In this document: piece by piece, positions 1-12,005 of the stretch | Layout: every line of letters begins with the position of its first letter | Position numbering within the stretch: position 1 is the first letter of the stretch | Source: Tetragonia tetragonoides | Lineage: Eukaryota; Streptophyta; Magnoliopsida; Caryophyllales; Aizoaceae | Direction: 5' to 3' | Length of the DNA stretch: 64,000 nt | Assembly: GCA_038025085.1 (NCBI GenBank) | Contig: CM076147.1 | Location: forward strand, 4,507,501 to 4,571,500 | Position numbers and translations under genes: made by a program | Notes under the pieces: generated by a model | Seen by the model: the letters and a program-made list of their open reading frames with translations, nothing else | Told to the model about the DNA's origin: nothing | Database searches by the model: none

Positions 1-2930
1 GGATTTCAACACTACTTTGCATGTGTCAGAAAGGGTACAGATTGGGAATCAGTTATCTGGTACTGAAGAGCTTCATGATTTTTGCTATAATCTGAACCTT
101 GAAGACATTAGAGCTAAGGGTATGGACTACACTTGGTGTAACAAACAAAAAGCACTTGAGAGAGTCTACATCAAGATTGACAGAGTTTTAGGCAATTTTG
201 AATGGATATCTACATACCCTAATGTAGAAGCTGATTATTTAGCTCCTTTTGTTTCAGATCACTCCCCTACCCTTATAGTTCTGCAGAATGATCTGAATGC
301 CACAAAAAAAACCTTTTAGGTTTTTTAATGTGTGGATTGGTAGACCAGGGTACAAAGCACTTATTGAAGAAAACTGGAAATTTGAGGGACAGGGGTCAAG
401 AATGCATTGTTTTGTGCAGAAACACAAGAGAGTGAAGACAGCTATCAAGAACTCTGATATTTATTGTCCTCATATGGAGGCCAAGATCCAGGTTGCACAG
501 CAATCCCTACTGCAAACACAGGAATTGTTGAATGCTGATAAATTCAATACAACCTTGATTGACAGAGAGCAACAGGATATGGCTAAGTTATCTAAATTGA
601 GAGAAACTGAAGAAGTTATATTGAGACAGAAATCTAGACTTGACTGGATCAAGACTGGAGATGACAACTCGAGGTATTTTCATGCTTGTGTACAAAGCAG
701 GAGAGCTTTTAATAAGATCTCTTCAATCTACACAACAAATAATGTGAAGTTAACAGAGATATGTGAGGTGCAGAATGAATTCAGAAACTTTTTTCAAGGC
801 ATGATGGGTTCAGTTGCTGTTGAATTACCTGCTATTGATCCCCTTATTATGAGAAATGGACCTTGTCTCGCAACAGAACAACAGATTGCCCTATGTGAAG
901 ACTTCTCTGCACAGGAAATCAAAACTGCTTTGTGGGAGATAGAAGATGACAAGGCACCAGGGCCAAATGGTTTTTCTGCAGCTTTCTATAAAGCATCATG
1001 GGAGCTTATTGACACTGATATTGTGGCAGTTGTAGCTAATACCTTTCACTCAGGTAAATTGCTTAAGTCTGTTAATTGTACCTCTGTGACCCTTGTTCCA
1101 AAGAAAGCTAATCCAACTTATGTTAGTGATTATCGTCCCATTGCTTGTTGTAATGTTTTATACAAGATACTCTCTAAGGCCATAGCTAATAGATTGAGTA
1201 CGGTGCTACATGGGTTGATTCTTTTGGAGCAATCTGCTTTTATAAAAGGGAGACTAATTGGGGACAACATCATACTTTCTCATGAAATTATTAAGCATTA
1301 TGGTAGGAAGGGTATATCTCCTAGATGCAAATTAAAGATAGATTTGAGGAAGGCCTATGACTCTTTAGAATGGTGTTTTCTGGAACAAGTGCTCTATGGT
1401 ATGCATTTCCCTGTGAAGTTTGTGAACTGGGTCATGATGTGTATCACCATAGTGAGTTACTCTATAATGTTTAATGACTGCCCCCTTGATCCATTTGTTG
1501 CTAAGAGAGGTCTCAGGCAAGGTGATCCAATTTCACCATATCTATTGTTTGTCATTGCTATGGACTACCTATCTAGGTGTCTCGGAGAGCTGAAGAATAA
1601 GAGAAACTTTAGATACCACCCTCGTTGCAAAAAGTTCTCTCTGGTGCATTGTGTATTTGCAGATGACCTTCTCTTATTTTCTAGAGGTGACCCTGAGTCA
1701 GTAGCAGCACTGTTTGCTAAATTTAATGCCTTCTCTGTTTGTTCTGGCTTGAAAGCAAATGAAAACAAGTCAGAGCTGTATTTTGGAGGTGTTTAGAGTG
1801 AAGTGAGATAGGAAATTATCTCTTCTTTGGGAATGCAGGAGGGGATACTGACATTCAGATACCATGGGGTCCCCTTGACATCAAAGAGACTCCAAGCAAG
1901 CCATTATGATCCATTAGTGCAGAGAATGACTGAAAGGGTACAATCTTGGACATCAAAATTTTTGTCCTATGCTGGGAGACTACAGCTCATAAAATCAGTT
2001 TTATTCTCACTGCAAAATTTCTGGGCTCAGTTCTTTCATATCCCCATGATTGTGATACATAATATAGAGCAAGTTTGCAGAAGATTTCTATGGACAGGTT
2101 AAGCAAATCCAAGCTCAAGAGCTCTAGTAGCATAGGAAGACCTGTGCTTACCAGCTGCAAAGGGAGGGTTGGGTTTGTTTAATTTCAAGCTATGGAATAA
2201 AGCATCATTAGACAAGCTGCTGTGGGACATACAACACAACAAAGAAAAACTCTGGGTGAAATGGATAAGTAACTATTATATCAAGCACAGGGATTTCTGG
2301 ACAATGGGAAAGCCACAACAAGCCTCCTGGCTTGTCCAAAAGATTTTTGACAACAGACAGGAGCTGCAGTAGTTTGTATGCACAACAGCAAGATACAAAG
2401 TGAGCAAAGCATATGCAATACTCTTACCTGATACTCCTAGGAAATTCTGGACCTCTTTGGTCTGGAACTCCATAGCATTGCCGAGGTGGAGATTCATTAG
2501 CTGGCTGTGTATAAGGGAAAGACTGCCTATTTGGAAGAATCTGAGAAGAATTGGTGTGCAGGAACCATGAATATGTACTCTATGCAAGCACGATGAAGAG
2601 AGCTTTCAACATGTATTCTTTGAGTGTGAATTCGTGCTGCAACTCTGGCAGAAGATGTTCCAGTGGCTCAAACTGGCACAACCCAGATGGCAATGGCCTA
2701 ATATTTACCTACAGATGAGTAACCAGTTCAAGGGTAAATCTGTGCAAAACAAAGCAGTGAGAGCATGTTTCCTTGGGGTCCTCTACTATACTTGGAGAGA
2801 AAGGAACAATAGGCTGTTCCAAGAGAAGAAAACCTCTGCTGATCAAATTATGAAGGAACTTATCTCTGCAATACATGGCCGTGCTGCGTGTCACTACCAC
2901 ATGGAAAGAACTTAACTTTTATAGGACATA
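1..2930 (+). pseudogene. Decayed L1-type LINE ORF2 (endonuclease-RT-zf-RVT), 5' end outside window
   Basis: Remains of a plant L1-clade non-LTR retrotransposon. The window opens in the endonuclease at a DFN motif (near 2-12) and continues to the SDHSP motif (about 262-276), which completes the AP-endonuclease fold. A frameshift at the A-run near 301-309 moves the frame to one that then stays open by homology from 297 to 2915: reverse transcriptase with RQGDP (about 1516-1530) and FADD (about 1658-1670), then a C-terminal cysteine-rich zf-RVT region with CTLC (about 2575-2586). In that single frame there are stops at 1794-1796, 1809-1811, 2100-2102, 2133-2135, 2370-2372 and 2568-2570. No RNase H domain is visible and no clear poly(A) tail or target duplication was found, so the right boundary is approximate. 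Dead copy; family assignment is confident. Confidence 0.9.
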
Positions 2931-4845
2931 TACATATATATCTCGTTTTGAAACATTTTTTAAATCCAATTCAACGGAGTCAGATTTATAATTTTTTAAC
3001 TTAAGTAACTAAAGTTATTTTATTTGGTAATTTAGAAAAATGCTAACAAATATGTAATTAAGTCAACTAATGATGAGATATTATGATGGATGATGTGTCA
3101 TGCTACATGGCAAGTTTTTGCTTACGTGTCGGCTTACGTGTCATACCCACACGACATGGCTTACCTATGTGGCGTCCCACGTGTCGACACCACACGAAGA
3201 AGGACCCAGTTATATGTATATATACTAGGAGTTTACCCTTACTACGCACGGACTATCATTTTATTACTATACTTTTGATATGCTTAAATAATTTTTTTTT
3301 TAATTTTTTAAATAATACAAATATATATCGGAATGAAAATGATGACGTATCAAAATGTTATACGTGTCATATTAGTTAGGTTATCTCCAAAAATATCTAT
3401 ATCTCCCAAAATAATAAAATAATAATATCTATTAATTACTAATCACCTAACCTGCCATTCTACGTTGTACCTTACATATTTATAACCTAACAAATTGTCA
3501 CTCTAAATGTGACCCTGCTTGACACTTTATTTGATTCGTCATATCCTTGAAAATTTTAGTCACATGTTAAATAGGTGATTATACCCTAAACAGGTTTGAT
3601 CCGTTCTAATTGTCCATTAATGTGTCTTTCGCTAATTAGAATTTAAAAGTTGAAAGTCTAACTTTTATTCAAACGGATATAAAAAATTGGGAGGACTACC
3701 CAGTCACCTTCTCAAAAAAAAAAAAAAAAAGTTTATCAAGATGTGATACTTATAGTTACCTGCGCTTATACCCACAACTATATAGCCCTTATTATATTGC
3801 GTGCATCCATTCCCACAAATATTCATCATCTATACCTAATTATATTTTGTTTTTCGAATGCAAATAGAATTTATTATAAACAACTAATAGTCAAAATCTT
3901 TCATCCTTACATTAGCTAATTAGTTAACAATTGAAAACGTTAATATGTTTATATGATATTTATTTTAGATTGCATTAAGTAAGATGAACAACCCATAATG
4001 ATTATTATATTATATTTATTAATCACAACTCATTACTCTACATAACAAAAAAGAAAAAAAAAAACAAAAACCAACCATTACTTGACAGTGAACGTTACCT
4101 GCGATCTTATCCAAAACTCAATGCAAAAATTAAAATGTTTAAAATCTATTTTATTCTAAAATAAAAATTAAAATATTATTTTGTAAAGATGAAATTTAAT
4201 AATTTTTCTTCTACTGGTACTAATTAATACTTTTATTATTTTTTGAACAAAAACTCTGCCGCCTCAAATGAGTTTTTAGTTATTATTAATTTTTCATTAT
4301 TTATACTCATATGAGTTTTTGGTTATTATTGTTTTTTCATTATTTATATCATTAACTACTCAAATAATGACATTGATTTAATAAAAGTCATTAACACCCC
4401 GTATTAATTTGACTCATTTATGTTTAATTATTATCCAAATCATAACTCATCTTATAAAAAAAGGAAAAAAAGTTTAATTAAATGTCTTGGGTATAAGCCA
4501 ACCGAAGAGTGACACTTGTCAGATAACCAGCGCTTATACCCAAAAATCTATATGATATTAGATTAGATATTAGATATGGGACCCTTATCACATTACATGC
4601 GCTTATCCCTGTAAAATTAGGCAAATAAATATTACTCACATGTTCGTTAAACTAAATTGATGGTTCAAATAGTATTAAAAAAAACGTTATATTAAATAGA
4701 GGCTTTTATTATGACATTTAATACGTTACACTTAAGTATTGCCATAAAGACCATATGCTAATATAAAAAAAGAAAAAATAAATTTAAAACGAATATCCAA
4801 TAAAATTGTAACACATGTCACATTACCAGCGATCTTACCCAAAAT
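2931..4845. other. Gene-free AT-rich stretch with degenerate dispersed motif copies
   Basis: No convincing coding sequence. A 17-base A-run lies near 3714-3731. A motif of the form ACC(A/T)GCG(AT)CTTA(TA)CCCA recurs at about 3759, 4098, 4527, 4597 and 4826, often just after a TGACA or TGTCA tract, which suggests old diverged copies of one repeat. A possible reverse-oriented Helitron 3' end (ACTAG then a GTGCG-containing weak hairpin) sits near 3228-3260 but has no partner end. Confidence 0.5.
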
Positions 4846-4946
<101 letters not shown>

Positions 4947-4999
4947 CCTACGCAAAAGTAATCGGGTTGTACTTGATAAACTCTATTTTTTTTAACATA

Positions 5000-5349
5000 C
5001 TCCCTTCGGTCCACGAAAATCTTGACGTTTGGAGAATAACACAAAAATTAAGGAAAATATTTTTTAGCACAAAAATTCCAACTTTACCCATTTAAAAAGC
5101 ACATGAGGTGTTAAGAGAGAAAAAATAATGTTTTTTATGGGTATTTATTGCTTTCCTTGCTTTTGTATTACTTTTCTTACTTTTGTAGCTAGTGGAGAGA
5201 GAGTGGTGAAAATAGGCACATGGGGGTGAGAAGGGGGGAGGGTAAAATAGTAAAGGGTTCTCAAATACACTACTATATAAGGAAACGTAAAGATTTCCAT
5301 GGTCCAAACATAAGAGGAAAGCGTAAAGATTTCCATGGACCGGAGGGAG
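5000..5349. mobile_element. Stowaway-type MITE, 350 bp, TA target duplication
   Basis: The left end reads CTCCCTTCGGTCCACGAAAA and the right end is its near reverse complement (CCATGGACCGGAGGGAG). The element is flanked by TA at 4998-4999 and 5350-5351. CTCCCTCCG-type TIRs with a TA duplication define plant Stowaway elements of the Tc1/mariner superfamily. No transposase is encoded; the open frames inside are spurious. Confidence 0.85.
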
Positions 5350-5389
5350 TAATAAGTTAGCTGTATTTTGAGTCCTAACAATCATAATA

Positions 5390-7182
5390 TCTATATATTA
5401 GAGGCATTTTCTGACAGCATTGGAGGCATCCACCTAAGCGAGACATTGTAATAAAATTTTAAAATAAATATAAAATAGAAATATATGTTTTGGTATAGAA
5501 TATATACTAAAGTTGTACTTTCCTAAATCCTTAAAGAGTTACTATTAATTAAAGGTTTTAGAATATATACTAAGTTGTACTTTCCTAAATCATTAAAGAG
5601 TAGACTATTAGATTTTAAAAAGCATATAGCTTTAATTTCACCGTTTAAAAAATTAAATTTCTTACACCATTGGAACGAGTACGAAATATCCTTTAAAATG
5701 AGACTCATTTGTAGTATGTTTTATTGATTTACAATATTAGATGCGTCCACCTAAAAAGGTAATCAGTAACTAACTTGACAAGCTGACACATCTAAAGAGT
5801 TGCATGTAAAAATAAGAGAAAATATATGTATATTAGTTGTAAAAATTTAAAAAGCATCCTCAAGTTAAAATATACTCCCTCCGTTTTATAAAGATGTTTA
5901 CATTTGCTTTTTCACGGTCTCCAATGCACTACTTTGACCGTAGATAATTGTAATTTATATGCATATATAGATTATAAAATTATAATTTTCCAAAAGTATT
6001 CTTTAAAATGAATCTAACAATATAATTTTTACATTATAAATATTTATATATTTTCACTAATTCATGGTCAAAGTTTGTGAACTTTGACCTTAAAAAATGA
6101 AGTGTAAATATCTTGGTGAAACAGATTAAGTGATATAAAGAGTATGTGTAGAATAAAGAAATAAACGATGAATCTAAAATGATTCTAGGTCCAATCTTTA
6201 GTAGGAAACTTTACCATTATCACGTATAATTTTATCCTTTCCCCTTATATAGCTGTACGTAATATACTGATCCCCCAGGTTATTTTAGGGTTCCAATTTA
6301 TGTTCCCTTCAACTTTATAATTATTAATGTACTCCCTCTGGACCATAAATAAAATTACATTGGACTTTTTGCGTTCTTCAAGGCAGTACTTTGACCAAAA
6401 ATCTTGGTGAAACAGATTAAGTAATAAAAAGAGTATGTGTAGAATAAAGAAATAAACGATGAATCTAAAATGATTCTAGGTCCAATTATCACGTATAATT
6501 TTATCCCTTCCCCTTATATAATGATACGTAATATACTGATCCCCCATGTTATTTTAGGGTTTCAATTTATGTTTCCTTCAACTTTATAATTATTAATGTA
6601 CTCCCTCTGGACCACAAATAAAATTACATTGGACTTTTTGCGTTCTTCAAGGCAGTACTTTGACCGCATATAACTTTGAAAAAACAAGCAAGCAGTGAAA
6701 TATGTTTTGCCATTCTAAGGCTCACGTCTAAAACTTCTTTATTTTTTGAAAAGTAGTTATGTATACATTAGACATTCAAACTGATTTTACCATAAAAGAA
6801 GGATCATATCTTGGGAATGTGAGTTGCACACTTATATCAACATAAAAGTATTGGCGTACCAACATCAAGCATAGAAAGACTTTGAAACTATTACATCTTG
6901 GATCATGTAACATATAGGATGAGTTAATTAATAGTTAATTGAAAATGATGATAAGAGTTTAAATTACATAAGATGCCCTATAAAGTCATACTAATCTTAT
7001 TATATGGGATTCATGATATTAAATGAATTATATAAATATTTATCCATATATTATTAATAGTTTTTCATAAGTGACAATTACACTTTGATTTTTCGATGAG
7101 ATTAATAATCACGTTATATTAGTTTTATTATATAATTACGCTCTGTGCAATGCACGAGCATATACACGGGGCATCCACCTAG
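5390..7182 (+). mobile_element. Non-autonomous Helitron, copy 1
   Basis: It begins TCTATATATTAGAGGC after an A (5389) and ends CTAG before a T (7183). Upstream of the 3' end is an imperfect hairpin, CTCTGTGCAATGCACGAG, at 7141-7158. TC..CTAG ends, an A|T insertion site and a 3' subterminal hairpin are the Helitron signature. The hairpin-to-CTAG spacing of about 20 nt is longer than the usual 10-12. The element carries a degenerate Stowaway (about 5875-6131) and an internal direct duplication (6111-6400 and 6404-6690). No Rep/helicase is encoded. Confidence 0.75.
6111..6690 (+). repeat. Internal tandem duplication (~290 bp x 2) in Helitron copy 1
   Basis: The block starting at 6111 (CTTGGTGAAACAGATTAAGT) repeats almost exactly from 6404. 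Each copy ends in a CTCCCTCTGGACC Stowaway-like terminus followed by a TTCTTCAAGGCAGTACTTTG tract. One unit is shortened between TCCAATC and ATCACG in the second copy. The duplication is absent from the adjacent Helitron copy 2. Confidence 0.85.
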
Positions 7183-7184
7183 TA

Positions 7185-8906
7185 TCTATATATTAGAGGC
7201 ATTTTCTGACAGCATTGGAGGCGTCCACCTAAGCGAGACATTGCAATAAAATTTTAAAATAAATATAAAATAGAAATATATGTTTTGGTATAGAATATAT
7301 ACTAAAGTTGTACTTTTCTAAATCCTTAATGAGTTATTATTAATTAGAGGTTTTAGAATCAATACTAAAGTTGTACTTTCCTAAATCATTAAAGAGTAGA
7401 CTATTAGATTTTAAAAAACATATAACTTTAGTTTTACCGCTTAATAAATTAAATTGCTTACACCATTGGAACGATTACGAAATATCCTTTAAAATGAGAC
7501 TAATTTGTAATATGTTCTATTGATTTACAACATTAGCTGCGTCCACCTAAAAAGGTAATCAGTAATTAGCTTGACAAGCTGACACAACTAAAGAGTTGCA
7601 TGTAAAAATAAGGGAAAAGATATGTATATTAGTTATAAAAATTTAAAAAACAATCTCAAGTTAAAATATAATAAAAGGAGTATGTGTAGAATAAAGAAAT
7701 AAATGATCAATCTAAAACGATTTCAGGTCCAATCTTTAATACGAAACTTTACCATTATCACGTATAATTCTATAACGAAGTTAATATAACTGAAAATCAT
7801 TATTTTTAACCATGTTTGGCTAATAAGAGGACGGAAGAGTTTAAACTAATATTCACGAGGAACCATGTATAGGAAATTAGAAACTGGGCTAGGGTAGAAA
7901 GAGGAAGGCCGAACAGTGGAGAAAGATTGGGTACAAATTGCAATCTGATTATTGTGGGAAAAGACATTATATTGGGCAATACCCCAATCTCTCTCATCTT
8001 AAGATACAAATTTGGGCATAAAATGCATTGTTGAGTGAAAGCATAAATTGATAAACATGGGGCATAATAATTTGATTTGTGACTAAAACAAATAGTGTTC
8101 GATAATAAAAACTTGATATTTATGAAAAAAACAAATAAATTTGGTGCATATATGCATATATGACTGAAAATAAATGACAAAAATATATTTAAGATATAAT
8201 ATTAGGGGATCAAAATAAGAATTATAAGATATAAAATCAAGGAGATATTTTCTTGTGTTATAAAGTTGTAATATTAGGTATATATTTTGTAGTCCCTTCA
8301 ACTTTATAATTATTAATGTACCCCCTCCGGATCGCAAATAAAATTACATTGGAGTTTTTGCGTTCTTCAAGGCAATACTTTGACCGCATATAACTTTGAA
8401 AAAACAAGCAAGCATTGAAATATGTTTTGTTACTCTAAGTTTTACGTCTAAAACTTCTTTATTTTTGAAAAGTATACGTAGTTATGTATATATTAGACAT
8501 TTAAACTGATTTTACCATAAAAGAAGGATCAAATCTTTGAAATATTAGTTGTACACTTATATAAACTTAAGAGTATTAGCGTACCAGTATCAAGCATAGA
8601 AAGACTTTGAAACTATTACCTCTTAGATCATGTAACATATGGGATGAGTTAATTAATAGTTAATTGAAAGTGGTGATAAGAATTTAAATTAGATAAGATG
8701 CCCTATAAAATCATAGTAATCTTATTATATAGCATTCGTGATATTAAATGGATTTAATAAATATTTATCAATATATTATTAATAGTTTTTCATAAGTGAC
8801 AATTACACTTTGATTTTTCGATGAGATTAATAATCACATTATATTAGTTTTATTATATAATCACAATCCGTGCAATACACGGACATACTCATGGACATCC
8901 ACCTAG
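7185..8906 (+). mobile_element. Non-autonomous Helitron, copy 2 (tandem to copy 1)
   Basis: It starts TCTATATATTAGAGGC two bases after the end of copy 1 and ends CTAG at 8903-8906 before a T. The 3' hairpin is perfect here: TCCGTG-CAATA-CACGGA at about 8866-8882. Most of its length aligns with copy 1, including the GGAGGCGTCCACCTAAGCGAG block near the 5' end and the Stowaway-like segment at about 8310-8400, but internal order and length differ. Open frames at 7806-8337 look spurious. Confidence 0.78.
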
Positions 8907-9049
8907 TACATTTGTATTAAAGAGGGCCACAATTGTTTTCACATAAGATGCTCAGAGACTTAGCATTTTTGCCATGCTGCTTCACTCAGGGCCGTCAGGG
9001 GTCTCTCATACACAACCCTTGAGCTACGGTGTCGTGTCTTATTGGCAAA

Positions 9050-9254
9050 TTCTTGGCTATACTTAGGAGGAGCCAATTTAAGTTGGTTACACTTACATCC
9101 ACAATGAAGTAGTGGTGGTCTAAGAATAAAGTAGTGAGTTAATAATAATAAATTCTACTACATTTTAAAAAAAATAAAAAATTTAAAAAATTAAAAAATA
9201 AAAATAATGTGAAAGAGTGTAGCCAAGTTGGCTATATTTAGGTGTAACCAAGAA
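9050..9254. mobile_element. Small TIR element (~205 bp), MITE-like
   Basis: The left end TTCTTGGCTATACTTAGG and the reverse complement of the right end, TTCTTGGTTACACCTAAA, match over about 50 bp with small gaps. The centre is A-rich. I could not settle the target duplication, so the superfamily is left open. Confidence 0.5.
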
Positions 9255-9284
9255 CCATTGATCTTATGCGCCCATGTGTCACTT

Positions 9285-9818
9285 TCGAACCAAACCATCA
9301 TTGTCAGTGCATAAGCAGTGAGCTTCATCCGTTCTTGCCCGGCTAGGCCAATTCTGTGATGGTCTGCCCAACATGGCTCAAGATTAGAGCTGGGTAACTG
9401 GGCGGGTTGGGGCAAGTCGGCCCATTTAATAAATGGGGCAGGTTGTGTCAGGTCGAACATGTGTCGTGAGTGGGGCGGGGCGGGGCGGGTCGGGTCAAGT
9501 TGGGTCGACCCGTTGTGGCCCGTTTAAAATTTAAAAAAATGATTTTTTTTTATAAAAAAATATTAAATGTGTCGGTCCATTTGCGACCCGCTATGACCCG
9601 CTTAATTTTTAAATGAGCCGGCCCATTTTGATCCGCACATTCATAATGGTAAGCGGGTCATGACCCGCTCATGGGGCGGTTCGGCTACTCAAGACCATCT
9701 TTAAATTCGAACTGTGCTATGATTGTCGGTGCATAAGCAGTGAGCTTCATCAGTTCTTACCTGGCTAGGCCAATTCTGTGATGGTATGCCAGCATGGCTG
9801 AAGATCATCTTTAAATTA
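9285..9818. repeat. Tandem duplication (~110-bp unit), interrupted by an hAT-like element
   Basis: A block containing GTGCATAAGCAGTGAGCTTC and GGCTAGGCCAATTCTGTGAT occurs at about 9285-9384 and again at about 9709-9818. Each copy ends in a CATCTTTAAAT tract, which for copy 1 lies after the inserted element at 9696-9707. A related diverged stretch is seen near 46206-46262. Confidence 0.75.
9385..9687. mobile_element. hAT-like miniature element, 303 bp
   Basis: It begins TAGAGCTGGGTAACTGGGC and ends GGCGGTTCGGCTA (TAG..CTA). The flanks are 8-bp near-repeats, CTCAAGAT at 9377-9384 and CTCAAGAC at 9688-9695. An 8-bp duplication with TAG-type ends fits hAT. The interior is rich in GGGTCGGGTC and GACCCGC motifs, often seen as subterminal repeats in such plant elements. 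The TIR match is weak. Confidence 0.6.
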
Positions 9819-10100
9819 CAAACGCAAAAATCGAAAAAAATATTACCAACCATCCAGAATAATAAATTCCAATCAGCCACATGGGCATCCTTGGCAAATG
9901 CATGAAGACGGGAAAAGCTTTCACAAGCTCACCATAACTAATCAATGACGTAAACATATGGGACATTGTATTTCTTGAGTAGATTCAAACTACACAACAA
10001 GTCATTATACTGTTTCAATGAAAGAGTGAGACTATTTTTCAAAGATACATAGACTTTTTATCCAATGAATCAGTTCTACAATCAGATTCAAACCTTTGTA
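9819..10100. other. No gene seen; likely last retained intron of the helicase pseudogene
   Basis: Plain sequence between the duplicated block and the last recognisable helicase exon. On the minus strand a donor-like AAAG|GTTTGA sits at about 10100, so this could be intron left after loss of the C-terminal exons. Confidence 0.35.
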
Positions 10101-11811
10101 GGTATAGCTTCCATCTCTGCCTTTCTCAAAGCTATTTCTTCTCTCTTCCTGAAGAATGCCGGCAACCTGATCTTCCATCTGGTCGACTGTCTGCGACCAT
10201 TTATTTATTGATTGTTCAGCAACAATTATGCTTTTTAACTTGGAGCCAGCCCTTTTTGCAATGGCTCTTAAAAGAGAAGGTCATTATCAGTGACAAATGT
10301 AACAGCATATCCTTCCCTACCAGCTCTTGCAGTACGACCCACTCTATGAACATAACTATTAAGATCACGTGGACAAGCAAAATTGATAACCGTCTGAACC
10401 CCCGACTATATCAAGCCCCAGAGCAGCAACATCAGTAGCAATCAAGAAATCCACTTCCTGTTTCCTGAAAATCTCAAGAGCATCAAGACACTGCACTTGT
10501 GTACGATTTCCATGGAGTTCTGCTGCTTTGAAGCCTGCTAATCCAAACAAAATCTTCAACCTATGAGCAGCCTGCTTTGTTCCACTAAAAATGATCACCT
10601 TGGATGTGAATGTTTTGGAGCATAAAGCAAGGAGGACCGCCTCTTGATGTGCTTCATGCATTTCCCTTATTCTAACAACCTCCTCTGTCAAGGTTTCTGG
10701 CCTTTTAGCAGTTGGTCCAGCAGAAAGGCACAGTGGCTTAGTCAAGGATAGTTTAATAAGCTCGCCAACTTCTTCATTGTGGCAGAGAACAGCATGGTTT
10801 GTCTCTGTTTGGGACACAAACGAATAAGTTCTTGGATGTCGGCATTATACCCAAGCTCCAAAAGCCGATCAGCCTCATCCAGAATCAAGACAGCAAGATC
10901 ATCCAAATCGACAGACATTGAATTCCGTAAATGGTCAATCATTCGCCCTGGAGTAGCCACAACAATATCTGGCATTGACCTGAGAGCCACCTCTTGCACC
11001 TGAATTAAATATGATGACAGTAATCAATTTTCAATGTTTAAGCTAACTACCAAACACACACTTGCAATGTTTAAGATCTCACAACTAACAGCCAAAAACT
11101 AATAATGAAATGCATCATATTGTTCAAGGTCCATGAGAACACACAGAAACCGTAGCAACAATATATAAAACACGCATGCAAATGGCTAGCTATATAAATG
11201 TTGGGAATGAACACGTAGATCGATAGCATATGCAATTACACAGCAATATCAAACATCAGAACATATGCAAACTCAAATGAGATAAGACCCAATGAAAATG
11301 GTGAAGCATAGAGTTGAACTCACTCTCTATATGGAATCGAGAACTTGTCAAACAAAGCAACATGGGAATGCATGGCAAAGTACCATATATGATATTTTAA
11401 AATGAAATTAAAAAAAAAAAAAAAATAACAACAACAAACGAAATGAGAAGAGGCAACAAGACAACGTCACAACTCACAACCAACCTTAGATGATTGGCCA
11501 CCCATAATCAAGCAGCATCTGATATCTGTAAATTGAGCAAGTTTTTCTACCATACTGTGGACCCGGCAGGAAAGCAAGTTTGAGGGAGAGAGTGAGAGAA
11601 ATGGAAGAGAGTATTGAGCGTTGCAGTCTGAAGACCCTACTTTGCTAACAAAAGGGCGGACAGAAACGAAAAACATGTACGTGGACCAAGTTTTACAAAA
11701 GCCTACCTGCTGCAGTGCGACTGCAAAATAAATATTTAATGGTCTTCCTCCATTCCGAATCATAACCGTACCATAGCATGGATGAAAATTTAAGTACAGA
11801 AGGCTCTTTCT

Positions 11812-12005
11812 TTTTGGAAAAGGGAAGGGCAAAGCCTCATTACATAGAAGTAGTATCCGAAGTCAGGATGCCTAATGCATCATGTAACAAGAGGCCGAGA
11901 AGAGCCTGCCGACTAACTCCCATAACATGCTAGCCAATGGGAAATGCAGCGCCATATTTGACAGCCGATCCGCACAACTGTTAGCTTCCCGAAGTCCATA
12001 AGGTC
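11812..12005 (-). pseudogene. LINE 3' fragment (RNase H tail) inside helicase intron
   Basis: Minus-strand translation of about 12005-11850 gives REANSCADRLSNMA, the closing helix typical of the RNase H of plant L1 elements. It is followed by a 3' UTR ending CCCTTTTCCAAAAAGAAA, similar in style to the tail of the full LINE near 22400. The element is 5'-truncated and old. Confidence 0.6.

Noticed and set aside
3228..3260. Reverse Helitron 3' end
   Set aside because: ACTAG and a weak hairpin are present but no matching 5' end was found nearby.
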